In this document: positions 5,762 to 6,922 of the stretch, piece by piece
Layout of the letters: every line of letters begins with the position of its first letter
Numbering within the stretch: position 1 is the first letter of the stretch
From: Sulfurovum sp.
GTDB lineage: Bacteria; Campylobacterota; Campylobacteria; Campylobacterales; Sulfurovaceae
Length of the DNA: 6,922 nucleotides
Reading direction: 5' to 3'
Assembly: GCA_015661795.1 (NCBI GenBank)
Contig: DQVJ01000159.1
Coordinates: forward strand, 1-6,922
Position numbers and translations under genes: made by a program
The notes under the pieces: generated by a model
Databases searched by the model: none
The model's input: only the letters and a program-made list of their open reading frames with translations
Told to the model about the DNA's origin: nothing

Positions 5762-6922
5762 TTAGCAAGTAGCACCTTTTACTGGACATCCACAGTCCAT
5801 ATCTAACACTTTTACATTCGACTCCATAGGGATGTCAATGACTTTCTTCTTACGAATATAATCACTTACCACCTCATAGACCGGACGAATAATCTTTTCA
5901 TCTAGATTTTCACCTACATTCTGTAAGTTTCCACCCCAAGATGAAACCCTATAAGTTTTCTTCATATCAATCGGCTTACCTCCTATCATAAAGTCTGAAA
6001 TACGCTTACCTGATGGTGCAGAAATTTTAATGCTATAACTCGCACCCGTAATTCTACTCATATCACCACCTTGTTGTAAAAGTGGATTAGAATTAAAAAC
6101 ATTATCTGCAATATCTTCCATAAGTTTAAATATCACCTCACCTTTTAGGTCAAATGTATACACTTCTGGATAGGTAATTGCGGTCATTTCGTAGACATTA
6201 TCTTTTAAGATATCTCCACCAGGAAGAACCGTTGTACCCCATCTATATCCAGGGTTGAAGTTAATATCACATTTCATTTCATCTTGGATTGCCATCCCTA
6301 TAAGCGAGTCAAATGTAGAATAGAAAGTGTCCCTCTTATAGAGTAGTCCCTTGGTTGTACCTAGTACTTCATTTAACTCTTTGTTATACGGTTTATACCA
6401 TTTTTCTACCAAATCTACACCTGCTTTATCTGCAGGGATAAGATTTGAAGCCACAGGAATAAGCTTAAAGTTATATCCAGTCACTTTTTTGTCTTTGATG
6501 TCAATATCAAGTCGTCCAACATACTTACCATGGCTTCCTGATATCAAAATCACTGTGTCATTTACAATAATTGGTTCAGGACTAGGGTCATGTGTATGAC
6601 CGCTCAATATGAAGTCCACACCTTTTACTTTTTTAGCTAACTCTTGGTCAACTGAAAATCCATCATGACTAAGCACAACTATACAGTCAACTTTTTTCTC
6701 TTTTCTGAGCATATCTATATACGTTTGCAAAGACTCATGACGTAAAGCAAAACTCCAACCTTCAGTAAACTTTTTAGGGTTTGCAGTGGAAGTAAAAGGG
6801 AAAGACTGCCCGATGATACCTATCTTCGCTCCACCAATCTCTTTTATGACGTACGGAGGGAAAATAAGCTCTTCAAAGTCATCTGAAAAAGGGTCATTAT
6901 CAATCACGTTTTGCGAGATAAA
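5762..6922 (-). CDS. soxB: Thiosulfohydrolase SoxB, C-terminal part
   Basis: SoxB is the periplasmic di-manganese enzyme that releases sulfate from the cysteine-bound sulfonate on the SoxYZ carrier during thiosulfate oxidation. The window holds the last 386 residues; the gene continues beyond base 6922. The frame is open to the edge and reads FISQNVIDND, so the GTG at 6907 is an internal valine and not the start. Visible SoxB marks, counted from the first residue present, are LSHDG (85-89), the metal-binding GHTH (108-111), YRWGTTVLPGGDI (226-238), and EDIADNVFNSNP...QQGGDM (268-288). The family's RGNHE segment would lie upstream. The chain ends in DCGCPVKGATC, a cysteine-rich tail. soxXYZA probably precede it outside the window, as is common in this phylum. 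The identity as SoxB rather than a general 5'-nucleotidase relative rests on the QNV, RWGTT and QQGGDM segments. Confidence 0.93.
   Translation of the reverse strand, partial: FISQNVIDNDPFSDDFEELIFPPYVIKEIGGAKIGIIGQSFPFTSTANPKKFTEGWSFALRHESLQTYIDMLRKEKKVDCIVVLSHDGFSVDQELAKKVKGVDFILSGHTHDPSPEPIIVNDTVILISGSHGKYVGRLDIDIKDKKVTGYNFKLIPVASNLIPADKAGVDLVEKWYKPYNKELNEVLGTTKGLLYKRDTFYSTFDSLIGMAIQDEMKCDINFNPGYRWGTTVLPGGDILKDNVYEMTAITYPEVYTFDLKGEVIFKLMEDIADNVFNSNPLLQQGGDMSRITGASYSIKISAPSGKRISDFMIGGKPIDMKKTYRVSSWGGNLQNVGENLDEKIIRPVYEVVSDYIRKKKVIDIPMESNVKVLDMDCGCPVKGATC

Noticed and set aside
6351..6599. An 82-codon plus-strand ORF over soxB
   Set aside because: It is antisense to a conserved part of SoxB including the GHTH motif, and nothing supports its translation.
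5762..6907. A complete SoxB-like gene starting at GTG 6907
   Set aside because: The frame stays open to the window edge (FISQN before the valine), and SoxB needs its upstream metal-binding half; the GTG is internal.

Overview
The window reads as a piece of an AT-rich genome of a sulfur-oxidising Campylobacterota bacterium (Sulfurovum/Sulfurimonas type). This rests on the style of the SoxB, the OprD-type porin and the secreted accessory proteins, and on tight ATGA-coupled operons. The assignment is by family recognition only; no search was run.

Right and centre (6922 down to 909, minus strand): one long co-directional run. It begins with the 3' part of soxB, the periplasmic thiosulfohydrolase, cut by the window edge. 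A 149-base spacer with two RNA hairpins follows. Next come a 511-residue OprD-family outer-membrane porin, a secreted SoxH-like metallo-beta-lactamase-fold hydrolase, a secreted fusion of a class I cytochrome c domain with a thioredoxin domain, a secreted DsrE-family protein, and a secreted protein with two DUF302 copies. From the porin to the DsrE gene the spacing is 7 bases or an ATGA overlap, so these are almost certainly co-transcribed. The DUF302 gene follows after 62 bases and may also have its own promoter.

All five proteins downstream of soxB carry an N-terminal export signal, so the cluster builds an outer-membrane/periplasmic kit next to the Sox enzyme. A plausible reading is: the porin moves a substrate across the outer membrane, SoxB removes sulfate from carrier-bound sulfur, the cytochrome-thioredoxin fusion handles thiol redox with electrons passing to or from haem, and the MBL, DsrE and DUF302 proteins assist in sulfur handling. 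The individual families are well supported; the joint role is inference.

Left (1 to about 900, plus strand): decayed DNA converging on the operon. The C-terminal half of a cation/proton antiporter is present but broken by an in-frame TAG and by a one-base frameshift near its end. It is followed by an unrecognised 46-codon ORF and by what may be the start of another dead gene: Shine-Dalgarno, ATG, an immediate stop, then coding-like codons. An inverted repeat overlaps this last piece and lies just beyond the operon's last gene. No tRNA, rRNA, CRISPR array, transposase or origin was seen.
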